This document shows, one piece after another, positions 11,201 through 21,489 of a stretch of 64,000 nucleotides of DNA (positions are counted from its first letter, which is position 1; every line of letters begins with the position of its first letter). The position numbers and the translations under genes are program-made. Origin of the DNA: Brasenia schreberi (Eukaryota; Streptophyta; Magnoliopsida; Nymphaeales; Cabombaceae); contig JAYKKT010000041.1 in NCBI GenBank assembly GCA_036023115.1, positions 4,551,501 through 4,615,500 of the forward strand, written 5' to 3'. The notes under the pieces were generated by a model. That model was given only the letters and a program-made list of their open reading frames with translations, was not told where the DNA came from and ran no database searches.

Positions 11201-12110
11201 ATCTGGCACCACCTTTTTGTTCAGGCTTGTTGAAGGAATCGTACGATCTGTAAATAACCTCCTTGAGAAGTTCCATCAATCATTTTTCCTCTACTTACTA
11301 ACGGCTCCTGATAAATTTGTTTCTGTTGGAGTTTATATGATCCCATTTGCGGTGCTTATTGTGCCCTTCCCTGTACTTGCTGCTGCACTATATCTGGGTA
11401 AAGCTTCCAGTGATTTCTCCAGCGCTGCAAACTTGGTGGACTGCTCTAATACATCAGAGCAGATTGATGATCAGGGTCCTCCGTTGCTTTTGCCATCTTG
11501 CCAGTGGCTTTATGCAGCTAAGACAGTCTTATTGGTCCATGCATGGGCAGCTATTTTTTCAATGCTGCCTTTCGTGATCAACCGATTCATAGATGGAACA
11601 TCAACAGTCAAATTTTGTATGTGGGTTATTCTTTCGGCATTGCTCCTCCTTTTGAATTGGTATTCATTCTCCAGTTGTCAATGCTCTATGGGGAACATTC
11701 AGAAACCTCATGTCAATGACTGGGCCCTTCTAAAAGCAGCAACAGTTGGCTTTGCGTTCATAGGCCTCGGTCTAATGTCAGTGATAAACTTCGCGACAGC
11801 TCAGGTTGGGACAATTCTTCTGGTCCCAATGTGTCTGGTCATCCACCCTATTAAGCACATCTTTAATGCCAGGAAGTCGAGGTCGATCACTCTGATGGTT
11901 CTCAATCTGCTGTTTGGGGTGCTCGGTTTTCCACCTGCTTCATTTTTACTATTAAAGGGAATTTCTTCAGGTTTTGATAATGTTGGTGTTGGAGATTTCT
12001 GGGACTGGGCTGAAACTCTATGGTCTTGGAATAGTGCTACTTATCTATACCTGATGCTTGTTCAGCTTCCCTGTTGGGTGCTATGTTTACACATCTTACT
12101 ACACCCATAA
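5234..12110 (+). CDS. GPAA1: GPI transamidase subunit GPAA1/GAA1 (3' exons)
   Basis: GAA1 is an ER-membrane subunit of the GPI transamidase, which swaps the C-terminal signal of precursor proteins for a GPI anchor. Exons: 5234-6089 (acceptor TGCAG, donor CAG|GTAGGT), 6209-6342 (TATAG..CAG|GTTC) and 11225-12110 with stop TAA. Phases join exactly and give 624 residues. The first exon carries the lumenal M28-peptidase-like domain ([20 protein letters not shown]). The second has [20 protein letters not shown]. The third has [19 protein letters not shown] followed by about six hydrophobic segments ending at LHILLHP. The protein is normally about 700 residues, so roughly the first 80-90 lie before this window. 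The frame is open throughout and probably functional. Both introns seen upstream of the exons at 5234 and 11225 carry antisense LINEs. Confidence 0.95.
6343..7365 (+). other. GPAA1 intron, first part
   Basis: Intron sequence after the donor at 6343. It contains a CA/TG-rich stretch (6720-6850) and otherwise nothing I recognise. The small open frames here are not supported by codon pattern or homology. Confidence 0.6.
7366..7420 (+). mobile_element. Sense RTE snippet joined to copy C tail
   Basis: A sense-strand piece of the RTE C-terminal region (GTATACATAATGAGGTTATT, then ..aaattatgtgtggcacc). It matches 29628-29666 in copy D and is the reverse complement of about 7705-7745 in copy C. It runs through (ACC)5 at 7418-7432 straight into the antisense 3' tail of copy C. 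The two form a hairpin with arms about 290 bases apart. Confidence 0.75.
7455..8960 (-). pseudogene. RTE reverse transcriptase and C-terminus (copy C)
   Basis: Reverse transcriptase of the LINE, which copies the element's RNA at a nicked target. Read on the minus strand: [16 protein letters not shown] (8690-8770), [26 protein letters not shown] (8450-8500), [13 protein letters not shown], the active-site [12 protein letters not shown] (about 8195-8230) and the C-terminal [15 protein letters not shown]...[14 protein letters not shown] ending at 7455. The frame shifts at a 46-bp tandem duplication (8661-8752) and again between 7772 and 7997. It is not functional as one protein. Confidence 0.88.
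8661..8752. repeat. 46-bp tandem duplication in RTE copy C
   Basis: Two head-to-tail copies starting with 'ttcatagtatggctcatt' at 8661 and 8707. They differ at one base near the end (aattcg/aattca). 46 is not a multiple of three, so the duplication shifts the RT frame between the NYRGIKL motif and the downstream RT. Copies D and E have a single unit. Confidence 0.9.
9237..10303 (-). pseudogene. RTE endonuclease and connection (copy C)
   Basis: Apurinic-type endonuclease domain that nicks the target for reverse transcription. Minus-strand reading: [20 protein letters not shown] (10240-10303), [20 protein letters not shown], then [59 protein letters not shown] (around 9720-9790). The [14 protein letters not shown] and QIDYF boxes are the usual metal- and DNA-binding motifs of this fold. 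The connection region continues to 9237. Split by frame changes near 10095 and 9650. Confidence 0.85.
10722..10766 (+). mobile_element. Sense RTE 3' terminus at the 5' end of copy C
   Basis: The canonical RTE 3' end in sense orientation (cccgtctagtatgggaaaat..gcttag, then (GTT)n, ending at 10766). It directly follows the 5' leader of antisense copy C. No target duplication was found around it. It may be the sense 3' part of a twin-primed insertion of which copy C is the inverted 5' part, or a separate truncated insertion. Confidence 0.75.
10767..11224 (+). other. GPAA1 intron, last part
   Basis: Ordinary intron sequence running to the acceptor TTTTTGTTCAG at 11214-11224. Nothing else recognised. 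Confidence 0.6.
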
Positions 12111-12406
12111 AACTCCGAGGTAGTAAGCGATCTTCATATTTGAAGGAGCAGATGTATCCGGCAGAGATATCATTCAAAAAGGGGAAACACGATTGGACTT
12201 GTTCCAATCTTTATGTTTCTCATAAGCTTTTTGAGCCATGAGCATGGAAGCTGATCTATTTGCTATCGTCATGTGAGCAGCAGACTGAGAAGGTACTTTG
12301 TTATGAATGCCGTGAGTGATCCTGGAAGGCTTTGTAGCAACTAATGGAACCTTGTACACTTTGTTCAAGACTTAATATTTTTTTATACTTCAACTATGCA
12401 ATTTTA
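12111..12406 (+). other. Presumed GPAA1 3' untranslated region
   Basis: Follows the GPAA1 stop codon. No further plausible splice site or domain. T-rich runs near 12378-12390 could belong to the end of the transcript, but I see no canonical AATAAA at a convincing place. Confidence 0.4.
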
Positions 12407-12745
12407 TCAACGCTTTGAGTGTTCATTGCTTGCCTCTTCTATCAGCTTAAAGGTGGTATTCTCTTGCTCGTCAAGAATTGCATTTGGAGAAAACCGCACA
12501 CCCTTTGAACAAGAAGCGAGCCAAGTGGGATGAACCTGAGCATCCGACACTTGGTGGATCACTCTCACCAAGCGTTCAACGATTTCCTTAATGATCACAT
12601 GCAGACTCGAGGCTCCACGAGAGGAGCCCATCCTGACACTGGCAACCCAAAAGTTGCCTGAAACAGTAAATGGCACAAAGTAGGCTAGGGGGTGGGGTGG
12701 TGAATGTCTGAAAAATCTATTCAACATGTAGTATCTCTGTGGCAA
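12407..12745 (-). other. Coding-like stretch of unknown identity
   Basis: An open frame of 112 codons on the minus strand. Its middle part, about 12420-12660, reads like a conserved protein (VASVRMGSSRGASSLHVIIK, then HQVSDAQVHPTWLASCSKGV). It is preceded by TTTCAG at about 12660 that could be a splice acceptor. It would then be a broken piece of a spliced gene, or a gene fragment carried by a transposon. I do not recognise the family. Its tail-to-tail position with GPAA1 gives no functional hint. Confidence 0.35.
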
Positions 12746-13639
12746 CGGTTAAAGATGGTAAAAGTTTTGATTATTCCCCGAGAGACTTACGGTAAGTGGC
12801 TCAAACCATGGCGATGGTCCTTAATGTTGGGATTCTTTGGCGGTGTGATACAAGAGGATGAACTACAACATAGTTCGATAATCTCCAATGAATCTGTAAT
12901 CATTTGAACGACATCAAATTCAAGGCAGAAAAAATGGTTTGTTCCTAATCAAATTGGCTTCAGAGGAAGATATGAACTCAATACTGCGAAAGAGCATTTG
13001 GAAGTTGGTATGGTGCAATCTCGTGTTGAATCACTGACAACCAGTAAACTCTGAAAACTATAAATTACGTTCGCCATACCCGTTTAGCTAAGAATATTTG
13101 ATCTGAATGAGGAGTTTTGGAAAGAAGTTTTCGAAAGTATAGCTAATTATTTCAGAGGATGATTCACTGCCATCGATGACAAAATCACCTCTCTTGAGCG
13201 ATTAGCCTTTGCTTGTGTTTGTGTGGAATCCCAGCAAGCTGGGCCCTGTTTGTAGCATTCCCTTATTTTTAGATCAGGAACTAGCTTGCAATCTATCGTT
13301 GGAGTGGGAGGCTCACATTTCTTAGTGTGAAAGTTGTATCCCACTTGGCTCACATTTCTTAAAGATGGTATTCACTAAAGAATGTTGGAACCAAAAGAAG
13401 TAGAGGCCATATAAAAAAGGTTACACCCAGAAGCATCCTTTGAGAGCTACAGAGAGTAAATATTGATATAGGGCTGTCAAACTCTTGAGTGACTCCTTTC
13501 AAGCTAGATCTGCTCAAGATGGGATAGTGACTGAGGTGGGCCATGAGCCCCCTACAACAAGCGATCACCATCATGCTCCTTGAAGATTCTCGCCATTAAT
13601 ACAAGAGGGATAGGGAGAGCATGGTCCAGGGCTGAATCG
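12746..13639. other. Unassigned repeat-like sequence
   Basis: No gene recognised. 'GGCTCACATTTCTTA' is repeated directly at 13309 and 13346. The stretch lies between the unknown frame and the Ty3/gypsy element and is probably old transposon sequence. Confidence 0.4.
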
Positions 13640-14457
13640 CATGGATGGGATTCTTGGCCCAAATTTTGATCCAACTCCAAAGGTGCATTTGTGCACATGG
13701 CTTCACATGGACTTGTGGTCCTTATTGGGTCAAGGTAGGTGGGTTTTGGTCAGCCAAGTGGGTTTGATCAAGCACGGTACGGTCGGTGCAATCCAGCTAG
13801 GTGCAATCAAATGTAGTCCGGTTACGTGCGGTCCTTGGTTTCCTTTGGTGCCATTTTTGATGAAGTTGTGGCTTGGCTTGGTCTGGTCCTTGGTCCTCTT
13901 TTAGTCTATGACCTGGTCCTCTTGAGCCATTGTCTTAGGCTAGTCCATGTCTTAGTTTAAGTTCAACATATCGACTTGTTCAACTTGATTGTAAATCGAG
14001 TTTTTGCCCTTGATCTTAGGATCTTGATTTGGCATAGCCCATCTTGGTTTCAACTTCCTTAACCCATTGAAAACTTGATCCTTCGTCTTGGTCCACGTTT
14101 GATGAATGAGCTTGGTTCTTGCATTCTTGCTTTTGTTTTTATATCGGATTGAGATGTTTCATTCAATCCTGTTTTGGCCCTGAGATCGTGCCTTCTTTCG
14201 GGATCCTTGGCGGGGTTTTTACAACTTTCATCCTTATCCTTTTTTTAAACCAGGCCTTATTTCATTTTTGTTTAAATTTTAAAAACTTGATTTCAAAACT
14301 TCAAGCTTAAAACTTTTAATTTCAAAATTTTTGTTTTTGGTGTTTTATGAAATTCACAGGTTGTATTCAAATCAGGGATTTTTGAAAACAAGCCTATCGT
14401 TTTGAAAATTCTAAAACATGCTGAGATATATTTTTGGAAATATTTGGGGTGTTTACA
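13640..14457 (-). repeat. LTR-like end of the gypsy element (left, 3' LTR)
   Basis: Ends on the right with ..GGGGTGTTTACA, i.e. TGTAAACACC on the minus strand, the TG start expected of an LTR. It is followed by a polypurine tract on the same strand. The base composition resembles U3 of the right LTR ('cttgatttggcatagccc..'), but alignment by eye is poor. The left boundary is a guess. Confidence 0.45.
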
Positions 14458-14475
14458 GATGTCCCTCTTTCGCAT
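14458..14475 (-). promoter_or_regulatory. Polypurine tract next to the 3' LTR
   Basis: On the minus strand this reads GCGAAAGAGGGACATC directly before TGTAAACACC. That is the purine-rich plus-strand primer site expected just upstream of a 3' LTR in Ty3/gypsy elements. Confidence 0.6.
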
Positions 14476-15749
14476 TATTCCAAATTTATTTGGATAATGG
14501 CAAACAAGAAAACAACCTTTTGATTTTCTTCTCAAATTTGTCTTGAGAGTACGAATTTCTTTTCCTCTTTTCATAGCATTATTTTCTTCGATTTGTGAAA
14601 GAGGGGATCTTAGCCAAAAGGGGGATTAACTTAAACAAAACACTAGTCCTAGGATGATCATGCATGGATGACTTCTTGATGCATGCATGAGATGTAAGGT
14701 GAGTGAAGTGTGTGCCTAGAGACCCATACATGAGACTTATGAGCCTCAGACTAAACCTATGAAGGTCGGCTGCCCCAAGCAAGAGGGCTCCCATATTGCT
14801 TTCTTTGATGTTTTGGGTTTTCAAAATTTCTTTTAAAAAGGGAACCCCTTTTGGTTCCTATCAAAGAGGACTTCCAATTTCTTACATTTCCCCTTACTCG
14901 GGTTTTAATACCCACTACTCTGCATAGGTTTTGTAAGAAATTTTGACTAACATTTCAAAATTCAGTTTCTCACACAACAAAGTCTAATTCTCAAACAAAA
15001 TAAAATCCAAATAAATAAGTCCTATTTCTACTCTAGGATTTTAATGAAAAACCTTTTTCCACTGGGATAAGTTATGTGGGATTTGGTAAAGAGTTATCAC
15101 GGTCCCTTCTGAAGGGTCCCATAGTTTAAGGCCAAGAGAATTTTGATAGAAAATTACTCTTTTTGAGCTTTGATTTTTCTTTTCCTTTCAAAGGAACCCC
15201 TTTTCTGGAGGTTTTTGTTTTTTTTCTTTTTTTTTTCTTTTTCTTTTTGGAAGACCTTTATATTGGAGGTTTTGTTTTCTTTCTTTTCTTTTGATTTTTA
15301 TCAATTTTCCTTTTGGAGAGGAAATGAAGTGAGGAAAAACTCATCCCTTTGGATACTCGATTCAGCCAAGTATATCACATTTCCTAATAGCACCTATCAT
15401 TTGAAAATATTTTGTTATTTTGAACTAGGACTCATTTTGTAAGCCAAAGATTTTTGAAATGTTACAAAATGATTTTGAAAACTCTACTTTTTGTAAAGCA
15501 TCAATTCCTTAATTTGGCGTTACATAATCTATTTTGATCCTTCTTTCAAGAAATTCAAAAGGAGAACCATTTTTAAAAATATTTTCAAAAGAACTTAAAG
15601 TAGACCCTATACATAATATTTTTTCGAGTATTGGACATTTATAGGGTCTGCTAAATTTCTTCCCTCAACATTAATCAACCAATATGCATTATTTGTGGTT
15701 GTCCCACTTACAACATAGGGACTATCCCACTTGGATCGATACTTACCAA

Positions 15750-16700
15750 GTGGATGTGGGCCACAATGAGATAATTTTCAAGACAAGGTCTCCCATTTTG
15801 AAGTAGCGAGCCTTCATAAGTTTTTCACAATGTCAAGCTATCCTTTGTCGGTATGTGTGTGCATGATCTATGGCCAGGACCATTTTCTCATCAAGTAGGT
15901 CAAGTTCAGCCATCCTAGCTTGTTGTAGGGTCTCTATGGGTAAATCGAGTACAAGAGATGTATGAAATGAATGCAATTTGGTATGAATGGGAAGTATGGC
16001 ATTTGTACCATAGACCAACTCAAATGGTGTGGCATTTGTGGGTGTTCGGATAAAAGTTATATAAGCTCATAAGGCTTCATCTAGCTTCTCATGCAATGTC
16101 CTACCATTCTCTAAAGTTTTCTTAATCATGCTTATGAGGGTAGTAGGGCGATGAGAAGTATTGAGTAATGCCAAAGGTATTACATAACTTTTCCACCTTC
16201 TCATTCTTGAATGGGGTGTCATTATCCGACACTAGGTCTCTTGTAACTCCAAATTGAGCCAATATATTTTTCTTAATGAATGCCACTACATGTTGTCCTT
16301 AGACATTAGTAAGGAGGTAACTTCAACACATTTAGAAAAATATTTGGTGGCTACTAAAATAAACCTATGTCAATTTGATGCAGTAGGTGAGATTGGTCCA
16401 ATGATATCAAATTCCCACATGGTGAAGGGCCATGGGCTCACGATGGAATACAATGTGGACGATGGAATATGAATGGCATTTTCATGCACTTTACATTGAT
16501 GATATTTCCTAACATGATCATGACAATCTTGCTTCAAAGTGGACCAAAAATAACCTGCTCTAAGTATTTTCATAGTCATCATACTTGCATTGACATGACC
16601 CCACATTCCCCATCGTGGAATTCATGCATAATGGTCCTAGCCTCCTCAAGATCAACACATCTCAACAAGATGCCGGTAAAACTTTTCTTATAAAGCACCC
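15750..16700 (-). pseudogene. Ty3/gypsy integrase
   Basis: Integrase, which joins the cDNA to host DNA. Minus-strand pieces: HHCC-like zinc region and core start (GGHVNASMMTMKILRAGYFW, CHDHVRKYHQCKVHENA, WPFTMWEFDIIGPISP; 16370-16660), degraded catalytic core with VATKYFSKCVE and LENGRTLHEKLDEAL (16080-16360), then PFELVYGTNAILP..QQARMAELDLLDEK (15833-16030). In-frame stops break it. The DIIGPI motif carries the first catalytic Asp. Confidence 0.82.
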
Positions 16701-16896
16701 CTTTCAAAATAATGTATCGGGTTGAAAATTTTTGAATAAAAGCCTTATCCTTAAATAAAGCAAATTCAAGAAATCCTCTATTTTCTAAAAAGTTTTTAAT
16801 GTCTTGAAACCAAGGTTTTTCATTTGGATTTTGGTCATTTTGGCAAATCTCTAAATCATTGGTGGATGGAGTGGGTAAATGGAGGGTCTCTAAGGA

Positions 16897-17486
16897 TCAA
16901 GTGTCCATAGTAGGGTCGATTCTTAGAGATGACCCTAGAGATGAGAGGGCATCAGCTATGGTGTTGTCCTCTCTACCTATGTGAGTGAGTGTGCATGATT
17001 TGAAAGAATTAACAAATTGGGTGGCTAATTCATGGTATGGAATGAGTTTTTCATTTTTGACTTGCCAAATTTTTGAAACCTGGTTTACAACCAGCATATA
17101 ATCTCCAAAGACTTCAATACATGATACCTCTAGATTTTTCAAAACTTTTAGGCCTTCTATGAGTGCCTCATATTCAGCCACATTATTTGAACATGAAAAA
17201 TCTAGTCAGAATGCCATTGGGATTTCTCCCTTCTCAGGGGATATGAGAATGATTCCCACGCCTGCTCCTTGTTATTCTTTGCCCCATCAAAGTACATTTT
17301 TCATACTTGATCTCCATTATAACAATTTGATAAAACATGGTTTTGTAATTCATTTGCAAAGATGCCTTCATCGGGCATTTCATCAAGTATGAGATATGTA
17401 TCTTCAAGGAGTAACTTAGCCACATGATTGGCTAGGGTTTGTCCCTTAATGGAGTTTTGGTGATGAAATTTCAGATCATAATCCAT
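16897..17486 (-). pseudogene. Second, Tat-type RNase H
   Basis: Minus-strand reading: FHHQNSIKGQTLANHVAKLL (17400-17475), MYFDGAKN, then NVAEYEALIEGLKVLKNLEV, FGDYMLVVNQVSKIWQVKNE, GREDNTIADALSSLGSSL (16930-17190). The D..E..D..D pattern of RNase H is visible (FDGA, AEYEAL, FGDY, NTIADAL). This is the extra plant-like RNase H found between the ordinary RNase H and integrase in Tat/Ogre elements. One frameshift lies near 17190-17240. Confidence 0.82.
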
Positions 17487-17498
17487 TAAGAGGAGCTG

Positions 17499-18122
17499 TC
17501 ATTTACCTAGCCTACCCGGTAGGATAGGTTTTTCAAAAAGGTGCTTGATTGGGTCAAGTTTAAACTCTATCCAAATTTCATGATCTAGGAAATAATGTCT
17601 AAACTTTTGGCAAGCCCATACCAAGGCCAAGCACGTTTTCTCCATGGCTTGATAATTTCTTTTATATGTCAATAGAGTTTTCAAAATGTAGTAAATAACA
17701 TACTCTTTAAGACTATCATCCTTATATTGAGTAAGTAAAGCACCCAATGCATTTGTATGAATGAAAATATAAAGTAATAAAGGTTTTTCTTGCTTTGGAG
17801 GTTTTAAAATTGGAGGATTTACCAAATAAGTTTTCAATCTTTCGAAAGCTTTTTGACAATCGGAATCCCAATCAAATTTCACCTCTTTTCTCAAAAGCAT
17901 ATTGAAAGATTCACATCTTCTTTCTAAGTTAGAGATAAATCTCCTAATTGCTTGGAGTCGACCGTGGAGGCTTCGGATTTGGGTCAAGTTAGAGGGTGGA
18001 GGCATATCTATGATAGCTCGACACTTAGAGGGGTTGACCTCTATGCCCCTTTGGCTAACCATGAACCCTAGGCATTTTCCCAAATCTATTCCAAAAACAC
18101 ATTTTTGAGGGTTTAGTTTCAC
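17499..18122 (-). pseudogene. Ty3/gypsy RT thumb and first RNase H
   Basis: An uninterrupted 207-codon minus-strand frame that directly continues the RT at 18186-18731 after one stop. It has LNPQKCVFGIDLGKCLGFMV, RGIEVNPSKCRAI, IRSLHGRLQAIRRFISNL (RT thumb) and KQEKPLLLYIFIHTNALGAL, KRNYQAMEKTCLALVWACQK, FRHYF (RNase H-like). The usual Asp in the LYL.vS..A-type motif is not clear here (IFIHTNA). Confidence 0.85.
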
Positions 18123-18185
18123 TTTATAAAGCCTAAGTATTTCGAAAACGTTTTGCGAAGATTCTATATGTGTAGACCAGGCTTT

Positions 18186-18731
18186 TTATTTTACCAAAAC
18201 ATCGTCCACATATACTTCCAAGAGCTCATGGATTTGATCATGAAAAATAGTAGTCATGGATCTTTGGTATGTGGCACCGGTATTTTTCAAACCAAAAGGC
18301 ATAACCGTGTAGTAATATGTGCCCCAAGGTGTGGTAAAAGAAGTTTTAGCTTGATCTTTTGGTGCTAGTTTGATTTGGTTATAACCCAAGTAGCCATCCA
18401 TGAAAGAAAACATTTCATGATTTGTTATGCTATCCACTATCAAATCAATATTTAGAAGTGGAAGTTTATCTTTTCGAGTGGCTTTATTCAAATTTCTAAA
18501 ATCGATGCAAATACGAATTTTTTCATTAGATTTTCGAACTACAATAATATTTGAAAGCCATGCGGAATAGAAAATAAGTTTTATAAATCTGGCTTTTAAA
18601 AGATCTTCTAAACCCTCTTTTACTTGGGAGTGAACATCGGGATGAATTTTTCTAAGCTTTTGTTTCACGGGTTTTGCATTTGGTTCTAAGAGTAGATGAT
18701 GCTCTACGATCCTAGGGTCTAATCCTGGCAT
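18186..18731 (-). pseudogene. Ty3/gypsy reverse transcriptase core
   Basis: Minus-strand frame with the RT fingers and palm: QKLRKIHPDVHSQVKEGLED, IRICIDFRNLNKATRKDKLP, FSFMDGYLGYNQIKLAPKDQ, TSFTTPWGTYYYTVMPFGLK, NTGATYQRSM and the catalytic box YVDDVLVK at about 18189-18212. All core motifs including YVDD are present. Stops on each side separate it from the pro/linker region and from the thumb/RNase H part. Confidence 0.9.
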
Positions 18732-18743
18732 GTCTTCATAGGT

Positions 18744-19570
18744 CTATGCAAATACGTCTATATATGATTTCAAGAATGCAATGAATGATGCATTCTCATG
18801 TTCATGCAAGCAAGTACCTATTTTGACACACTTAGGGTCAGACTCACTCCCTAGATTGACCTCTACGAAATGCCCTTCTATGGAATTTGAAGGTTTTTCC
18901 AAGTCGGCAAAGATGGACAAGACCAAGAATGATAGGGATTTGGGAGTTATGATAGTGTTAGCTTTAGCTTTCTCTAGGATTTCCTCTAAAACTTGTCTAT
19001 GTTTAGATGAAGTTTGTATCAACTATAAGATAAACATGTTTATGAGAAGTTTTGAAAGATTAAATTTCAAATCATAGGGGGTTAACAACACACTTTTACC
19101 CTTGTCCATGCCATGAAATGCATTAAGGATACACATTTTTGGAGGGTCGGGCAAAACGACCGCTCCCTTGCTAGCTTGTTTAGCTAAGTGAGGGGGTTGA
19201 TAGATCCTTCCGGATCTAATCACCTCCACTACACTTTCCCTAAGACTCGATCCTATCTTGACTTTACTTTCATGCTTCGGAGCACCTCAAATTTCTACAA
19301 AAGGCTCTAACCAGGTGTAGGACTCTAAGCGCTCCCCGGATCACTACTTGCTTGTCTTTTTTTATTATGAGAGAGAATGGTGTGTGACAAGTAGTGTGAA
19401 CTGTATGCAATGCATGCTCAATCCTACAAGAAAGAAGACATACCTCTTTATCCTTTCCACTTGTGCTTGCATGATTTGGGAAGGGCTCTTTGAGTATAGC
19501 TTGAGAGGGCTTCGGTTCTTCCGATATGTGGAGTCTACCTTGCTCTATCAAGTCTTCTATTTTATTTTGT
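18744..19570 (-). pseudogene. Protease/linker region of the gypsy element
   Basis: Minus-strand frames upstream of RT: DLIEQGRLHISEEPKPSQAI (19480-19560), SGRIYQPPHLAKQASKGAVV and ILNAFHGMDKGKSVL..TPYDL (19060-19225), ILEKAKANTIITPKSLSFLV (18930-18990). They resemble the gag-pro linker of Tat-type polyproteins. I could not find a clear protease D-S/T-G box. No gag is seen upstream; LTR-like sequence begins within about 40 bases. Confidence 0.6.
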
Positions 19571-19609
19571 AATGAAAATAGATTCTTGAAAATTTTAACA
19601 GAGGTGGGT

Positions 19610-21420
19610 CCATGTGTGTAGGTTGGGTGTGCAAAGTTTCAGAACATTCGGAGCATAGAGCAAGAAATTAAAAGTAAAACACGAGACGTATGAAGGATGT
19701 AGAAAACAAGTTTTTAGGTTTTAAAACGTGTATGAATGCATTCCATCCGAATATAAAAGTTAATTCACAGTAATCAAAAGGTAAGTGACTGAAGGAAATG
19801 GAGTAAAATATGTTTATATCTTAAGCATAGAAGAGATTAAAAGATATAAGAGATTATATCATATAAAGGGGTAAAATGAACTTTAAATCAAACACATAAT
19901 AGGCATGAATCAAACGAAATTTCAGTAGCATAACATCTATCTATTACACTAATGAATGAAGTTAGTTGCTCTTTAATTATAACTCCTTTAATTGAATGGA
20001 AGTAAAGAAGATATCAAAGCAAAGAAGATGAAAGAAATCGATCTTAATTGGAGGACTCCTTGTTAAAGGATGAATATGGTTTGGGGTGGGCAGCACCTCC
20101 AAACTTCTCCTTCTTCCTCTCTCTCTCTCTTTTATTGCAGATTTTCTCTTTTCTCTAAGGCTCCTTCAATCTCTAAAACCCATCTCCAAGGCCCCCTTTT
20201 ATAGATTTCAAGGGGCCCTCTAAGGCCTTCCATGATTTAGGGCCATCCCAATCCAATCTGATCCAAATGGTTAGCCCATTCATGTATATGGGATGCATGT
20301 GGGTTGCGAGAGTGGTACCTTCTTAGCCCATGTGGGCTTGGTGCAACCCACATTGACCAAATCCTTTATTGGACTTGGCTAGGTGAGCTCGACTCACCTT
20401 AGCCCATCCCTTGCTCAACTTTAATGGCTTGCCTTGAGACGAGTCTTGACTTGGGTGTGGTCTTTATTTGTTCTTTGAACTTGAGACTTGAATCCTTGTC
20501 TTGAGTCAACTTCTTCTAGCACGTTAGGATTGACTTGAATTTGAACTCAGGATGACCCTGCTTCGAGGTTTGATTTGGATGCTTCATTTGATCCTACTTT
20601 CATCCTAACCTTCAGGAATCTGTTTTGCTTGATTATCTTTTTATTTAAGATTTATGGTTTCAAATATTTTCTTTTTTATTATTTAAAACTATTTCATTTT
20701 AGATATATTTGAAAACATCGAGCTTTAACGAAATCCTCAAATATTTTTTGGAAAACAATTGATTTCCATTCCCAATGTTTGTTTGCATGGGTTACCTGCT
20801 TTTGCTTCATGAATTAGTCTTTACTGTTTCAACCACTTTAACCCTCTGTTAGGTGTAGGATGTCGGATCACTTTAACCCTTTGATGGGTGTAGGGTATCG
20901 AACCTCTTTAACCCTTGGGTGTAGGGTCTCAGGCCGCTTTATCTCTTTGATGAGTGTAGGGTCCCGGAGTAGGACTATCCTCAATCAAGCGAGCTTTTGA
21001 GGTATGGTTTAGTTTAGTTTTGTTTTGAATTTCAAAGGTTTTTGTAATTTTGTAAATTTAACATTTTGCAAACATTTTGTGAGTTTTGTTCTCAATGGCT
21101 CATTTTCATTTATTTCTTTGAGGAAAATTGTTTGAAACTATTCTTTCCTTTAAGGAAATCATTTGAAATAGCAACATCCTGTCAATTTGACCTTAAGGGC
21201 AAAGTGGTCATTTTTTGAGCTTTTGTCAAAATTAGATTTTTTTTAGAGTGGTGCAATGTACCCTTAGTTTGAGGTTGCTACAAAATTTTGGTGTGAAAAT
21301 GAGTTCGTTTAAGGTATCTTTATTTGAAAAGCCTTAAAAGACCCAAAACTGTAATTTTTCTTGAAAAAAGCAGAAATTATAAAAGTTCAAATTTTTTAAG
21401 AAATTTTTTGGGTGTTTAAA
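19610..21420 (-). repeat. LTR of the gypsy element (right, 5' LTR)
   Basis: Three parts are recognisable on the minus strand. U3 is 21420-20230, ending on the outside with a damaged terminus (..GGGTGTTTAAA instead of ..TTTACA). A TATA box (CTATAAAAG) lies at 20196-20204 and a GA-rich early transcript at 20150-20100. The rest runs to about 19610. 20598-21420 matches 61357-62113 in the same orientation. 19615-19800 and the TATA/GA part match 59940-60600 in the opposite orientation, which is good evidence for a repeated LTR. Confidence 0.65.
20834..20970. repeat. Four ~35-bp tandem repeats inside the LTR
   Basis: Units starting CACTTTAACCCT.. and ending ..GGTGTAGGGTATCGAAC at about 20834, 20869, 20904 and 20936. 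They are imperfect. The related LTR at 61600-61670 has only two units. Confidence 0.85.
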
Positions 21421-21489
21421 CCGTGCTGAAGGAAATGAAGGATAACTTACATGTTGCCTCTTCAACAACTCTACAAATGAGACCAAAAG

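Larger units (their letters stand above)
13640..21420 (-). mobile_element. Ty3/gypsy retrotransposon, Tat/Ogre type, decayed
   Basis: A minus-strand LTR retrotransposon. Reading from right to left: LTR-like sequence (21420-19610), a pro/linker region, RT, RNase H, a second RNase H of the AEYEALIEGL kind, integrase, a polypurine tract and LTR-like sequence. The order pro-RT-RH-(second RH)-INT marks Ty3/gypsy, and the extra RNase H is typical of the Tat/Ogre lineage. No gag is seen between the right LTR and the pol frame. Stops occur every few hundred bases. The two LTR-like ends look much more different from each other than the ends of one recent insertion should, so the left end may come from another copy. 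Confidence 0.82.

Noticed and set aside
18781..19077. 98-codon plus-strand frame over the gypsy linker
   Set aside because: It is the antisense of recognisable gypsy linker sequence and has no protein-like motif of its own.
20834..20970. GGTGTAGGGT units as interstitial telomere repeats
   Set aside because: The unit is ~35 bp and lacks tandem TTTAGGG; the same units occur in another LTR copy.
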